Source of the DNA: Bacteroidota bacterium
GTDB lineage: Bacteria; Bacteroidota; Bacteroidia; Bacteroidales; Prolixibacteraceae
Length of the DNA stretch: 64,000 nt
NCBI GenBank assembly: GCA_023412195.1
Contig: JAEYNZ010000126.1
Coordinates: forward strand, 124,001-188,000
Reading direction: 5' to 3'
Position 1 is the stretch's first letter. Each line of letters starts with the position of its first letter. The notes beneath the pieces are model-generated. The model did not search any database, was not told the DNA's origin, and saw only the letters and a program-made list of their open reading frames with translations. The position numbers and the translations under genes are program-made. Below, one piece after another: positions 51,454 through 60,934 of the stretch.

Positions 51454-52659
51454 TTATTTATTTATTTCATAATCCTCATCTGGTACATTCACTTCAACAG
51501 GTGGCTTCATCATCTCACGGTTTACCTGGTTCTGATAGCTGACACTTAAAATGCAGCCAAAAGCAGCAGAGGTAAATATTAAAGAGGTACCACCCAGGCT
51601 TACCCAGGGCAAAGGTTGTCCGGTAACAGGGAGCAAACCGGTTGAAACTCCCATGTTGATCATTGCCTGAAACACGAGCATCATGGTCAGGCCTGTAACA
51701 AGAAATGCAGGAAATGTTCGTGTGGCTTTTCTTACAATCATCACACTCCTGAAAAAGAAAATCAGATATAGAAATATGACCATGATTCCTATCAGCAGAC
51801 CATATTCTTCAACAATGATAGCAAATATAAAATCGTTATATGCTGCAGCCATATAGTCACTTACATCAGAGTAACCGGGCCCTTTCCCGAATATTCCCCC
51901 TTCATATATGGCAAGTTTAGCATAATCAGCCTGTGTAATTCCTATCTCCGCACTTGGGTCACCATTGATATACCTGTCAATACGGCCTTTTACAGTATGT
52001 ATACGAGCGGGGGCATTGGGGAAGCTATCAGCAATTACGTAGGATAGCGCCACTATTCCCACTCCTACCACAATTACAAAAAATAAAAACCTGAAAGGAA
52101 CCCTTCCCACAAACAGCATAATAAAAATGGTTGCAAACAACAATGCTGAGCTTGAAAAATTGGTTAGAAAGATTAATCCGCATACAACCACAGTATGGGC
52201 TCCTACCAGATAAAATGCTTTTGTAAGGTCTTCTCTTGTTTTCTGATATTTTCCCAAAACCTTGGCCGTATATAATATCAGGGCTATTTTTGCGATTTCG
52301 GCAGGCTGGAAGGATAAAATTCCCAGATTAAGGGTTCGCCCTGTACCATCGGTCAAACCTGCAAACTTTAGAACAACTGAAACTAACAGAAGTCCTATAC
52401 TAAAATATATGAGCACATTGGAGAAGATGGCATAGAGCTTAACCGGTATAAAATTAACCATCACAAGCATTACACCGATCCCTGCCCCAAGAAAAAAGAC
52501 CTGGCGTATAAGAAAATGCAGTGTATTGCCTGCAACCTGACGGTATGCAAGCGCCGCAGTTGAACTGTATACGATCAGCAGCGACAGTAAAGACAGCAGC
52601 AGCAATACAATCCAGATTACCCGGTCTCCCCTGAATATTTTTGACTGCAAAATATTCAT
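51454..52659 (-). CDS. ftsW: Septal peptidoglycan polymerase FtsW
   Basis: 401 residues of the RodA/FtsW/SpoVE (SEDS) family with about ten membrane spans. Visible family segments: IVYSSTAALAYRQ, LGILSFQPAEIAKIALILY, GIFGKGPGYSDVSDYMAAA, NDFIFAIIVEEYGLL and PLPWVSLGGTSLIFTSAAFG. It forms glycan strands at the septum together with the transpeptidase encoded by ftsI. One-base overlap with murD. Confidence 0.95.
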   Translation of the reverse strand: MNILQSKIFRGDRVIWIVLLLLSLLSLLIVYSSTAALAYRQVAGNTLHFLIRQVFFLGAGIGVMLVMVNFIPVKLYAIFSNVLIYFSIGLLLVSVVLKFAGLTDGTGRTLNLGILSFQPAEIAKIALILYTAKVLGKYQKTREDLTKAFYLVGAHTVVVCGLIFLTNFSSSALLFATIFIMLFVGRVPFRFLFFVIVVGVGIVALSYVIADSFPNAPARIHTVKGRIDRYINGDPSAEIGITQADYAKLAIYEGGIFGKGPGYSDVSDYMAAAYNDFIFAIIVEEYGLLIGIMVIFLYLIFFFRSVMIVRKATRTFPAFLVTGLTMMLVFQAMINMGVSTGLLPVTGQPLPWVSLGGTSLIFTSAAFGCILSVSYQNQVNREMMKPPVEVNVPDEDYEINK

Positions 52660-53996
52660 TATAAATTTCTTACTTGTTGTTTAAACTGATTTCCACGGTC
52701 TTCATAATTATCGAATAAATCAAAACTTGCGCATGCAGGTGACAGCAGCACCGTATCGCCATTCCTAGAAAGATAATAAGCTGCCTTTACAGCTTCCTCC
52801 ATACTGGAGGCATCCACTATATTTTTTATGGTTCCATCAAAAGCTGCATGAAGTTTGGAATTATCCTTTCCAAGGCAAACAATGGCTTTAACTTTTTCCC
52901 TAACAACGGGCATAAGCATGGAGTAGTCATTTCCCTTGTCAATTCCTCCGGCAATCCATACGATGGATTTTGGAATACTTTCGAGGGCATACCAGGTTGA
53001 ATTGACATTAGTAGCCTTTGAGTCATTGATGAAATCGATGCCATGAACCTTCAGGAATTTCTCGAGCCTGTGTTCCACCCCCTTAAAATCCGAGAGGCTT
53101 TCCCTAAGCTGTTCATTCCTGATCTCAAAGACCATGCTTGCGATTCCAGCTGCCATTGAATTGTAGATGTTGTGTTTTCCCTGTAAAGCAATATCCAGAA
53201 TTGACATATTAAAATATTTTTGGTTGTAGTGAATAATCATATTGTCGTCAGTAAGTCCTGCACCTTGTTCACCCGGCTGAGTCAACCCAAAGGGTATTCG
53301 TACCGGCCTGACGTGTCTTTTTTTAAGTTCATTTTGAATGATTTCATCATCGGCACAATAGATGAATACATCCTGTTCTGTTTGATTTTGTATGATCCTG
53401 AACTTTGAATCAATATAATTCTGCATATTGTAACCGTAACGGTCGAGATGGTCAGGAGTAATATTAAGCAATACAGCTACATCCGCCTTGAAATCATACA
53501 TATTGTCGAGCTGAAAGCTGCTCAGTTCTATTACATAAAAATCATACTGCTGTTCTGCAACCTGCCAGGCAAAACTGTTACCTACATTTCCTGCAAGTCC
53601 GACATTGAATCCGGCATTTTTTAAAATATGGTATGTAAGGAGGGTAGTGGTTGTTTTGCCATTGCTGCCTGTAATGCAAATGGTTTTAGCATTTGTGTAT
53701 CTTCCGGCAAACTCTGTTTCTGAAATGACAGGAATATTTTTAAACCTGATTTTGTGCACCATTGGTGCTGTATCAGGTATACCGGGGCTTTTAACCACAA
53801 GGTGCGCCCTGAGGATTATTTCTTCCGTGTGTTTTCCTTCCTCAAATTCGATCTGGTAATCTGACAATATGGTTCTGTACTTCTCCTTCACTTTCCCAAG
53901 GTCAGAAACAAAAACATGGTATCCATGCTTCCTGGCAAGAATGGCAGCACCAACTCCGCTTTCACCAGCACCCAATATGACAATGTTCTGTTTCAC
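52659..53996 (-). CDS. murD: UDP-N-acetylmuramoylalanine--D-glutamate ligase
   Basis: 445 residues. Mur-ligase domains: NIVILGAGESGVGAAILARK, the ATP loop CITGSNGKTTTTLLTYHIL, LLNITPDHLDRYGYNMQNY and the C-terminal domain (FINDSKATNVNSTWYAL, LLSPACASFDLFDNYEDRG). It adds D-glutamate to UDP-MurNAc-L-Ala. Cytoplasmic. It begins one base before mraY ends and shares one base with ftsW. Confidence 0.97.
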   Translation of the reverse strand: MKQNIVILGAGESGVGAAILARKHGYHVFVSDLGKVKEKYRTILSDYQIEFEEGKHTEEIILRAHLVVKSPGIPDTAPMVHKIRFKNIPVISETEFAGRYTNAKTICITGSNGKTTTTLLTYHILKNAGFNVGLAGNVGNSFAWQVAEQQYDFYVIELSSFQLDNMYDFKADVAVLLNITPDHLDRYGYNMQNYIDSKFRIIQNQTEQDVFIYCADDEIIQNELKKRHVRPVRIPFGLTQPGEQGAGLTDDNMIIHYNQKYFNMSILDIALQGKHNIYNSMAAGIASMVFEIRNEQLRESLSDFKGVEHRLEKFLKVHGIDFINDSKATNVNSTWYALESIPKSIVWIAGGIDKGNDYSMLMPVVREKVKAIVCLGKDNSKLHAAFDGTIKNIVDASSMEEAVKAAYYLSRNGDTVLLSPACASFDLFDNYEDRGNQFKQQVRNL

Positions 53997-55247
53997 CTAT
54001 CTTATTTTAAGTGTAACAATAGTTAAAATGGCCAGTATGATACCTACTATCCAGAAGCGTGCAACAATTTTGGCTTCATGCAATCCCTTTTTCTGGTAAT
54101 GATGATGAATGGGACTCATTAAAAACACACGCCTCCCTTCACCATATTTTTTCTTTGTATACTTAAACCAGGTGACCTGAATCACGACTGAAAGATTTTC
54201 TATCAGAAATATGCCACAAAGCAAGGGGATCAATATTTCCTTACGGATAATAACTGAGAATACTGCCAGTATTCCACCCAGTGCAAGGCTTCCAGTATCA
54301 CCCATAAATACTTGTGCAGGGAATGAATTATACCATAAAAAACCAACTGTTGCACCGATAAATGCAGCTATAAAAACAGTCAGTTCTCCGGCATTTGGAA
54401 TATACATGATATTCAGGTAATCGGAATAAATGATATTACCGCTTACGTATGCCAGTACACCAAGTGTGGCGCCGCTTATAGCAGATGTACCTGTAGCAAG
54501 TCCGTCAAGTCCGTCGGTAAGATTGGCGGCATTTGAAACTGCTGTTATAATCAGAATGATTGCCAGGGCGTATACCACCCATTTTAGCCACGATGCAGCA
54601 TCTCCTGCAAAAGCAACAAGCCATGCATAATCAAATTCATTACCTTTAACAAAAGGGATGGTAGTTTTGGTTGACTTCACATCTTCAGTTACATACTGAA
54701 TACGTTCCCTTCCAGTTTCAGGATCCATTACAATTTCACGCAGATCAGTTCCACCCGGACTTTGCACGTGCTGCCTTACCATTACATCATCACTCAGGAA
54801 GAGAGTGGCAGCCACAAAAAGTCCAAGTGCAACCTGCCCAAGTATTTTAAATTTACCTGCCAATCCAGCCTTGTTTTTCATGAACACCTTGATGTAATCG
54901 TCGATAAACCCGATAAGTCCAAGAAAAACAGTTGTAACCAGCATCAGTTGTATGTATATATTATTGAGGCGGGCAAATAGCAGTGTAGGCACCAGAATGG
55001 CAAGCAGAATAATCAATCCTCCCATTGTGGGCGTTCCTTTTTTCTGAACCTGCCCTTCGAGACCAAGATCTCTTACAACTTCACCTATCTGCTTTTTCTG
55101 AAGATAAAGTATCATTCTTTTTCCAAAGGCAGTTGAAATAAAAAGGGAAAGGATAACTGCTGCCCCCGACCGGAAAGATATGTACTGAAACATCCCTATT
55201 CCGGGGATGTCAGTAGTTGCCAGCCATTCATACAGATAGTATATCAT
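53997..55247 (-). CDS. mraY: Phospho-N-acetylmuramoyl-pentapeptide transferase (lipid I synthase)
   Basis: 416 residues, longer than the 360 of E. coli because of an inserted stretch (about 185-240) between membrane spans, a known form in Bacteroidota. About ten spans. Family motifs: KKGTPTMGGLIILLAI, GFIDDYIKV, NAANLTDGLDGLATGTSAIS and MSPIHHHYQKKGLHEAKIV. It moves phospho-MurNAc-pentapeptide onto undecaprenyl phosphate. No murF gene follows murE here, so the last cytoplasmic step is encoded elsewhere. Confidence 0.96.
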   Translation of the reverse strand: MIYYLYEWLATTDIPGIGMFQYISFRSGAAVILSLFISTAFGKRMILYLQKKQIGEVVRDLGLEGQVQKKGTPTMGGLIILLAILVPTLLFARLNNIYIQLMLVTTVFLGLIGFIDDYIKVFMKNKAGLAGKFKILGQVALGLFVAATLFLSDDVMVRQHVQSPGGTDLREIVMDPETGRERIQYVTEDVKSTKTTIPFVKGNEFDYAWLVAFAGDAASWLKWVVYALAIILIITAVSNAANLTDGLDGLATGTSAISGATLGVLAYVSGNIIYSDYLNIMYIPNAGELTVFIAAFIGATVGFLWYNSFPAQVFMGDTGSLALGGILAVFSVIIRKEILIPLLCGIFLIENLSVVIQVTWFKYTKKKYGEGRRVFLMSPIHHHYQKKGLHEAKIVARFWIVGIILAILTIVTLKIR

Positions 55248-55259
55248 AATTTATTACTG

Positions 55260-56720
55260 CTATTCTTCACTACCAAAAAATCTTCTTACTTCTTCCACAT
55301 CATCAAAATGATGTTTCACACCATTCACCTCCTGATAGTTTTCATGGCCTTTCCCAGCTACCAGAATTATATCTCCGGGACGGGCCATCAAAACTGCTGT
55401 TTTAATAGCTTCCCGGCGGTTTTCAATTGAAATGACCTTATTTTTCGAGCGGGCATCAATGCCAGCTTCCATATCATGTATGATCTGGGCCGGCTGTTCA
55501 GTCCGCGGGTTATCTGATGTAAGAATCACCCTGTCGCTGCCAAGAGCAGCCTCCTTCGCCATTTCGGGACGTTTTGTCTTATCTCTGTCGCCGCCTGCAC
55601 CAACTACAGTTATCACCTGTTCGTTTCCAGTCCGGATGCCTGCGATGGCTGAAAGCACATTATTCAATGCATCGGGTGTATGGGCGTAGTCAATAATCGC
55701 CAATTTTCCATCGATGCTCCTGATGGTCTGAAACCTTCCCTTTACAGGCTCAAGCCGGCTTATAACTTCATACACCTCAGAAATATCCTGCCCCAGATTC
55801 ACGGCTACGGCAAACACTGCCAGGAGATTATATGCATTGAATTTTCCCACAAAATGCGTCCATACTTCCTGCCCGTTCAGATTAAGCAACATTCCGTCAA
55901 AATGGGATTCAAGGACCTTGCAGCGATAATCAGCCATCGTTCTGGCAGAATAGGTAAGTACCCGTGCTTTTGTATTCTGAACCATTATAAGTCCATTCTT
56001 ATCATCAAGATTGGTAATAGCAAATGCATTTGCAGGAAGGATATCAAAGAAACGCTGCTTGGCTTTTATGTATTCAGCAAATGTTTTGTGATAATCAAGA
56101 TGGTCGTGGGTTATATTGGTAAAAACACCACCTGAGAATTCAATCCCTGCAATACGATTTTGATGAATAGCATGAGAACTGACTTCCATAAAACAGAACC
56201 CACAACCAGCTTCAACCATCCTGTTCATCAATTGTTGAATCTTAATGGCATCGGGAGTTGTAAAGGAAGCTGTTTCCTCCTCTTCATTTATCCTGTATGA
56301 TATGGTTGAAATCAGACCGGCATTGTACCCCATAATCCGGAACATACGAAATAATAAGGTGGCTATGCTTGTTTTGCCATTGGTTCCTGTTACGCCAATA
56401 ACCATCATTTTTGAAGAAGGGAATCCGTAAAATGCAGCAGCCAGCAATCCGGCAACACGATTCGTATCAGATACTTTAACAAATACGGCATCACCTTGAA
56501 CAGCATCATGGGCATACTCCTCGCAGATGATGACTGCTGCACCATTCATCAGAGCAGCAGAGATGAATTTATGCCCGTCGGCATGCAACCCTCTTTGTGC
56601 AATAAAAGCAGATCCCTTATTCACCTTCCGGGAGTCGAATTCAAGGGAAGTAACTTCAGGATTTTCGTTACCTGAGAAATCTATGACATCAATGTTATGC
56701 AATAATTCCTTTAACTTCAT
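55260..56720 (-). CDS. murE: UDP-N-acetylmuramoyl-tripeptide synthetase, DAP-type
   Basis: 486 residues. ATP loop VIGVTGTNGKTSIATLLFRM, carbamylated-lysine region NITHDHLDYHKTFAEYIKAK, and the substrate motif SDNPRTEQP (about 405). DNPR is the signature of enzymes that add meso-diaminopimelate rather than lysine, so the wall should be of the DAP type, as usual in Gram-negatives. Cytoplasmic. It starts one base after ftsI ends. Confidence 0.96.
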   Translation of the reverse strand: MKLKELLHNIDVIDFSGNENPEVTSLEFDSRKVNKGSAFIAQRGLHADGHKFISAALMNGAAVIICEEYAHDAVQGDAVFVKVSDTNRVAGLLAAAFYGFPSSKMMVIGVTGTNGKTSIATLLFRMFRIMGYNAGLISTISYRINEEEETASFTTPDAIKIQQLMNRMVEAGCGFCFMEVSSHAIHQNRIAGIEFSGGVFTNITHDHLDYHKTFAEYIKAKQRFFDILPANAFAITNLDDKNGLIMVQNTKARVLTYSARTMADYRCKVLESHFDGMLLNLNGQEVWTHFVGKFNAYNLLAVFAVAVNLGQDISEVYEVISRLEPVKGRFQTIRSIDGKLAIIDYAHTPDALNNVLSAIAGIRTGNEQVITVVGAGGDRDKTKRPEMAKEAALGSDRVILTSDNPRTEQPAQIIHDMEAGIDARSKNKVISIENRREAIKTAVLMARPGDIILVAGKGHENYQEVNGVKHHFDDVEEVRRFFGSEE

Positions 56721-56721
56721 T

Positions 56722-58845
56722 TTAACCTAATGTAAGATGAACCACAGCACCTCTTGAAAATGCACTATTTGGTCTCAGTGATTGTTCTATTACTTTACCC
56801 ACTCCCTGTATATTAACCTTTAATCCGGCACTTTCAAGTAAAAATATTGCATCACTTGCACCCATGCCCCGCACATCAGGGACTTTCCCTGACTGAAGAC
56901 TTAAATCATCCAATACAAGTTGATTTTCAACATTCTTAACTGAGACTACAGCTGTTTCCGGATTACCCGTAACATTTGTTAGTTTTAGTGCCTGAGCAAG
57001 CTGCATGATGTGTTCTGTATTCCCGTTTTTTATACCAGGAAGTACCAGTTCTTCAGGAGTCTCAGCTTCTTCAGCCACCTCTTCAAACAGATTTTTGGAA
57101 GCAAATATTCTTTCAGCAATTTCCTTAAATACAGGGCCGGCAACCAAACCGCCATAATAAGCACCTCCACGGGGATTATTAACAGTTACAATTACTGAGT
57201 ATTTTGGGTTGTCAGCAGGAAAATAACCTGCAAATGAAGCCAGGTACATCCCTTTCTGATAACCCTCCTGTCCTGTAGCAACCTGCGCTGTTCCCGTTTT
57301 CCCTGCAATTTTAAACCAGGGATTCTGAAGGGAACGCCCGGTACCTCTTTCGCAAACCCCTTCCAGCATTTTCTGTGCTTTCCCTAGTGTTTCCTTTGAA
57401 ACGATCATTGGGTTTAGTACTTCTGTTTTGTATTGTTTCACAAGCACGCCGTTCTCCCTGATTTCCCGGACTAGTTGTGGCTTAACCATTTTTCCGTTGT
57501 TTGCAACTGCATTATAAAAGGTCAGAATCTGCAATGGCGTCATTTTAGATTCATAGCCATATGACATCCATGGAAGGGTTGTTCCCCACCAGTCTGAATC
57601 ACCGGGATACTTAAAATAAGGTTTACCTTCTCCTTTTATTTCTATTCCCAGGGGCTTATTTATACCAAACCCATATACGCGGTCTACAAAATTCTTTGGA
57701 TTTCTTTCATATGCTGCTATGATTATTTTAGCAACTCCCACATTGGATGATTTTTCAAAAATCTGGTTCACTGTCATCTTCCCATGACCGCCATGATGAT
57801 AATCACTGTCGTAAATTGTACGGCCCTGGTACTTCCAAACTCCATTCCCGGTATCAAAAACATCACAAGTGTCGACCAATCCATCTTCCATGGCGGCAAC
57901 CAGTGAAATGAGTTTAAAGGTGGAACCAGGTTCATAGCAACCAGCATGACCCAGGGCATAGTTATAATTCTCAGTATAATCTCCATTTTCTCTTCCCAGG
58001 TTGGCAATGGCTTTTATTTCTCCGGTTTCAACCTCCATTACGATGGCAGTTCCCCAGTCAGCCCCTGTTTTGACCAGATTCCTGTAAAGTGTACTTTCTG
58101 TAATATCCTGAAGTTTTACATTGATGGTTGTAATGACATCCATGCCGTCCTGCGGTTCAATTTCTATTCTTGAAACCCATCTGCCTGAAAGGTTTTCCCT
58201 GTAGCTGATGCCATCCTTACCTTTGAGATATTGTTCGTATGCACCTTCAAGACCAGTATAGCCGATATTTCCGTGAACTCCCCCATATGCCCCTTTATTT
58301 AAATCACCAATTGTACGCAACGCGAGTGAACCCAAAGGGGTTACCCGGTGGTTTTCCTGTTCGACGATTAAACCGCCACCGAAACGCCCTCTTTTCAGTA
58401 TAGGAAATTTTTTAATCTGCTGAAGTTCCTGGTAATCCACCTTCCGCGGAGTGAGCATGAACCCTCGGTTTCCATTGGCATATGCTGCTTTCAGCCTTTG
58501 ACTGTATTCGTTTTTGGTGGCATTTTTAAAAAAAGCGGAAAGATAATAAGCAAGAGAATCAGAATCATTTGCAAAAACACGTTTGACACCTTCGGCAGCC
58601 AGATCAATCCGGACATAATACCCCGGAACAGATGTTGCCAGAACACTTCCGTCATCGGCACAGATATTTCCTCTGATTGGTGCAATTGTCAGTGTATTTT
58701 CCTTGAGATTTTTGGCAATCTGCTCCCAACGGTCATTTTTAATTTGCTGAATGGAAACCATTTTCACAATGATCACCAGCCCGAATATCAACAGGAAAAA
58801 GTATATAACGGCGATGCGTGTTAATATTGATTTTCTGATTTCCAC
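56722..58845 (-). CDS. ftsI: Septal transpeptidase FtsI (PBP3) with a PASTA domain
   Basis: 707 residues. One membrane span (about 10-30, VIYFFLLIFGLVIIVKMVSI), a dimerisation/pedestal domain (about 45-220) and the transpeptidase with SxxK in PGSTFKLISLVAA, SxN in EKSSNVGVAKI and KTG in IAGKTGTAQVA. The C-terminal 60 residues form a PASTA domain (GKVPDVRGMGASDAIFLLES). It cross-links septal wall and is the target of beta-lactams. Six bases separate it from ftsL. Confidence 0.95.
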   Translation of the reverse strand: MEIRKSILTRIAVIYFFLLIFGLVIIVKMVSIQQIKNDRWEQIAKNLKENTLTIAPIRGNICADDGSVLATSVPGYYVRIDLAAEGVKRVFANDSDSLAYYLSAFFKNATKNEYSQRLKAAYANGNRGFMLTPRKVDYQELQQIKKFPILKRGRFGGGLIVEQENHRVTPLGSLALRTIGDLNKGAYGGVHGNIGYTGLEGAYEQYLKGKDGISYRENLSGRWVSRIEIEPQDGMDVITTINVKLQDITESTLYRNLVKTGADWGTAIVMEVETGEIKAIANLGRENGDYTENYNYALGHAGCYEPGSTFKLISLVAAMEDGLVDTCDVFDTGNGVWKYQGRTIYDSDYHHGGHGKMTVNQIFEKSSNVGVAKIIIAAYERNPKNFVDRVYGFGINKPLGIEIKGEGKPYFKYPGDSDWWGTTLPWMSYGYESKMTPLQILTFYNAVANNGKMVKPQLVREIRENGVLVKQYKTEVLNPMIVSKETLGKAQKMLEGVCERGTGRSLQNPWFKIAGKTGTAQVATGQEGYQKGMYLASFAGYFPADNPKYSVIVTVNNPRGGAYYGGLVAGPVFKEIAERIFASKNLFEEVAEEAETPEELVLPGIKNGNTEHIMQLAQALKLTNVTGNPETAVVSVKNVENQLVLDDLSLQSGKVPDVRGMGASDAIFLLESAGLKVNIQGVGKVIEQSLRPNSAFSRGAVVHLTLG

Positions 58846-58851
58846 TTCATA

Positions 58852-59199
58852 TTATTTTTTTTGAACCACAATTTTATGGGCAGGACGTACAGGTTCTTCC
58901 AATCCCAGTCCGGCCTCCATTACCTTTTCAACAACTTCCGAAGGCCTGCTGGCATCCATGAGCCTTGCAGAAAGTGTGATGGATTCTGAACGAAGCTCAT
59001 TCAGGTTTTCCTGAACAGCTTCAATCTGCCTGATCGTCCGTTCCGACCAGTTTCTGTTCGAAATCAGGATCATTGCAAAAAACACCAGGAGGCCTATAAA
59101 CGGCAATTGCCGGGTAAAACGCTCATCGGTAAGAATCGTTCCTCCAAGGAATGATTTTACAACTGGCTTCTTTTTATTGCTTTTCTTAACTTCTGTCAT
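58852..59199 (-). CDS. ftsL: FtsL-like cell division protein
   Basis: 115 residues. A basic cytoplasmic end (KKSNKKKPVVKSF), one membrane span (about 32-48, LPFIGLLVFFAMILIS) and a coiled-coil (about 55-90, IRQIEAVQENLNELRSESIT). Sequence match is weak but size, topology and place between rsmH and ftsI are those of FtsL, which links FtsQ/FtsB to FtsW/FtsI. Overlaps rsmH by four bases. Confidence 0.8.
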   Translation of the reverse strand: MTEVKKSNKKKPVVKSFLGGTILTDERFTRQLPFIGLLVFFAMILISNRNWSERTIRQIEAVQENLNELRSESITLSARLMDASRPSEVVEKVMEAGLGLEEPVRPAHKIVVQKK

Positions 59200-60104
59200 A
59201 CCTGTTTTTTTTCTGCAATTCTTAATTTGGCACTTCGGGCACGAACGTTCTCAGCCAATTCTTCCTCACCTGGAACAATAACTTTCCGGTTCACCAGATG
59301 AAACGGGCTGTTTAAATTCCCAAAAAAATCTTTATCAATTTTACCTTCAAAATTGCCACTCTTCATAAAGTTTTTACAGAGCCTGTCTTCCAGACTGTGA
59401 TAGGTGATAATGACCAGTCTTCCGCCAGGTTTCAGCACATCAAGGGAAGAGGATAAAAATTCTTTTAATGCGCCCATCTCATCATTCACTTCAATCCGCA
59501 GGGCCTGAAACACCTGTGCCAGGTATTTATTTTCCAGTCCACCGGGAGCACAGCGGGATGCCACTTCCCTTAACTGGTGTGTTGTAACGATTGAACGGTT
59601 ATTCCTTTCACTGATAATTTCCCGTACAAGCCTGCCTGTATTCTTTATTTCACCATATATTTTAAATACAAATCCGAGGTTCTCTTCAGAATACGTATTA
59701 ACCACCTTTGCAGCATCAATGGGTGCATTGCGGTTCATCCGCATATCAAGGTTACCTTCGAAACGATAGGAAAAGCCACGTTCAGGGACGTCAAAGTCAT
59801 GTGATGATACTCCAAGGTCGGCAAAAACTGCATCCACCTTTTGAACATCGTGAAAGCGCAAAAAATTCCTCATGTACCGGAAGTTGTGACGGACAAAAAA
59901 AAGCCGGTCATCGTTTATCACATTACCGGCAGCATCTTCATCCTGGTCGAAAGCAAACAGCCTGCCATCACCTATCTCATCAAGAATGAGCCGGGAGTGT
60001 CCTCCACCTCCGAAGGTAGCATCAACAACCAGAGCTCCGGGGAACAGATTCAGTCCCTTTATGCTTTCTTCCGGCATGACAGGTATGTGGTATTGACTGT
60101 TCAT
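59196..60104 (-). CDS. rsmH: 16S rRNA (cytosine1402-N4)-methyltransferase RsmH
   Basis: 302 residues. SAM-binding start VVDATFGGGGHSRLILDEIG, AVFADLGVSSHDFDVPERGF, MDMR-type motif (NLDMRMNRN) and LVIITYHSLEDRLCKNFMK near the end. It methylates C1402 in 16S rRNA. Standard second gene of the dcw cluster. Starts within the mraZ stop (four-base overlap) and ends within ftsL. Confidence 0.97.
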   Translation of the reverse strand: MNSQYHIPVMPEESIKGLNLFPGALVVDATFGGGGHSRLILDEIGDGRLFAFDQDEDAAGNVINDDRLFFVRHNFRYMRNFLRFHDVQKVDAVFADLGVSSHDFDVPERGFSYRFEGNLDMRMNRNAPIDAAKVVNTYSEENLGFVFKIYGEIKNTGRLVREIISERNNRSIVTTHQLREVASRCAPGGLENKYLAQVFQALRIEVNDEMGALKEFLSSSLDVLKPGGRLVIITYHSLEDRLCKNFMKSGNFEGKIDKDFFGNLNSPFHLVNRKVIVPGEEELAENVRARSAKLRIAEKKQV

Positions 60105-60562
60105 TGTTCAGATGCCCTGTTTTTTCTTTTTTCTTTAAATCTCTGCGCAAACAACGACTTATCCATTTTCTGGCCTTCATAAACTTCTGCATCCCACATT
60201 CTGATAGAATGACCCATCCCGATCAGACGGGCATTCTTTTTAATTTTGGCATAAGCCATATAGTCGGATGGAAAATTGACGCGGCCATTAGGAGCCATTG
60301 ATACCTTAGTAAAGTTTTCATAGAAAAACTGAAGAAAAGCATCATCTTCTTCGTCAAACGGATCAAGGGTACTTTTAAAGGCTGCTACCCGCTCTTTCCA
60401 ATGATGCTCAGTATATATATCCAGGCAATCCCTGAACAGGTTACGCTCGATAATAAGAGGCTGTTCCGCCAACTCCCCCATCTCCTTTTTATAGGCTGCA
60501 GGAAGAACGATACGCCCTTTATCATCAATGGTCACATTATATGTTCCCGTAAACTCTGTCAC
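60101..60562 (-). CDS. mraZ: Transcriptional regulator MraZ
   Basis: 153 residues: two AbrB-like SpoVT domains (about 3-50, TGTYNVTIDDKGRIVLPAAYK; and about 80-125, VSMAPNGRVNFPSDYM). MraZ forms rings and binds short repeats upstream of its own operon, repressing the division cluster. First gene of the cluster; the matching repeats lie 45 bases upstream of its start. Confidence 0.96.
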   Translation of the reverse strand: MTEFTGTYNVTIDDKGRIVLPAAYKKEMGELAEQPLIIERNLFRDCLDIYTEHHWKERVAAFKSTLDPFDEEDDAFLQFFYENFTKVSMAPNGRVNFPSDYMAYAKIKKNARLIGMGHSIRMWDAEVYEGQKMDKSLFAQRFKEKRKNRASEQ

Positions 60563-60598
60563 CTGGCAATTTTTTCTTTATTTATACATGTAAAAGTA

Positions 60599-60606
60599 CA
60601 AAATTA
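60599..60606 (-). promoter_or_regulatory. -7 box of the dcw cluster promoter
   Basis: On the minus strand TAATTTTG fits TAnnTTTG. Transcription should start near 60593, about 30 bases before the mraZ ATG. No TTTG lies at -33; that place is occupied by the TGGAA repeats. Confidence 0.6.
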
Positions 60607-60646
60607 TTCCAAATACTTCCACTTCATTCCACTTTATTCCACCCTA
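60607..60646 (-). promoter_or_regulatory. MraZ operator: four TGGAA boxes at 10-bp spacing
   Basis: On the minus strand the units are TAGGGTGGAA, TAAAGTGGAA, TGAAGTGGAA and GTATTTGGAA. The 10-bp period and the TGG core match known MraZ boxes (TGGGN repeats spaced five bases in E. coli; AAAGTG repeats in Mollicutes). The array abuts the -7 box and covers the -33 region, so binding should block RNA polymerase. Confidence 0.75.
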
Positions 60647-60934
60647 TTAGCATAATAATTCTGTTGAAAAAATGTTAATAATCTGTTAGTAAACGATATT
60701 CCTCCCTGAAGGCCAATAAGCAATATTCACTCCTTCAACATATTAATTAGAGACAACTCAATATCATAACACGGTTAATAACTCCAATATTGCCTACCTT
60801 TGCGTGTTAAAAAATGTTTGATTTTGAAATGGAGGCATGGTCACACAATTTTTTTTTTCTATTGAGGAATTATGGATTTTGTTTCCTTTATTTTGTAGCT
60901 GATTTTTTAGTTAATTGCAGAAAAAAATTAAAAA
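60647..60934. other. Divergent gap between mraZ and the acyltransferase gene
   Basis: The left part has the mraZ control region. The rest is AT-rich. It contains a plus-strand -7 box at 60795 and a 58-codon frame (60814-60990, MFDFEMEAWSHNF...) that overlaps the next gene out of frame and has no recognisable family. Confidence 0.4.
60795..60802 (+). promoter_or_regulatory. -7 box before the acyltransferase gene
   Basis: TACCTTTG matches TAnnTTTG. It lies 132 bases before the GTG start at 60935, giving a leader of about 125 bases. No TTTG at -33. Confidence 0.45.
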
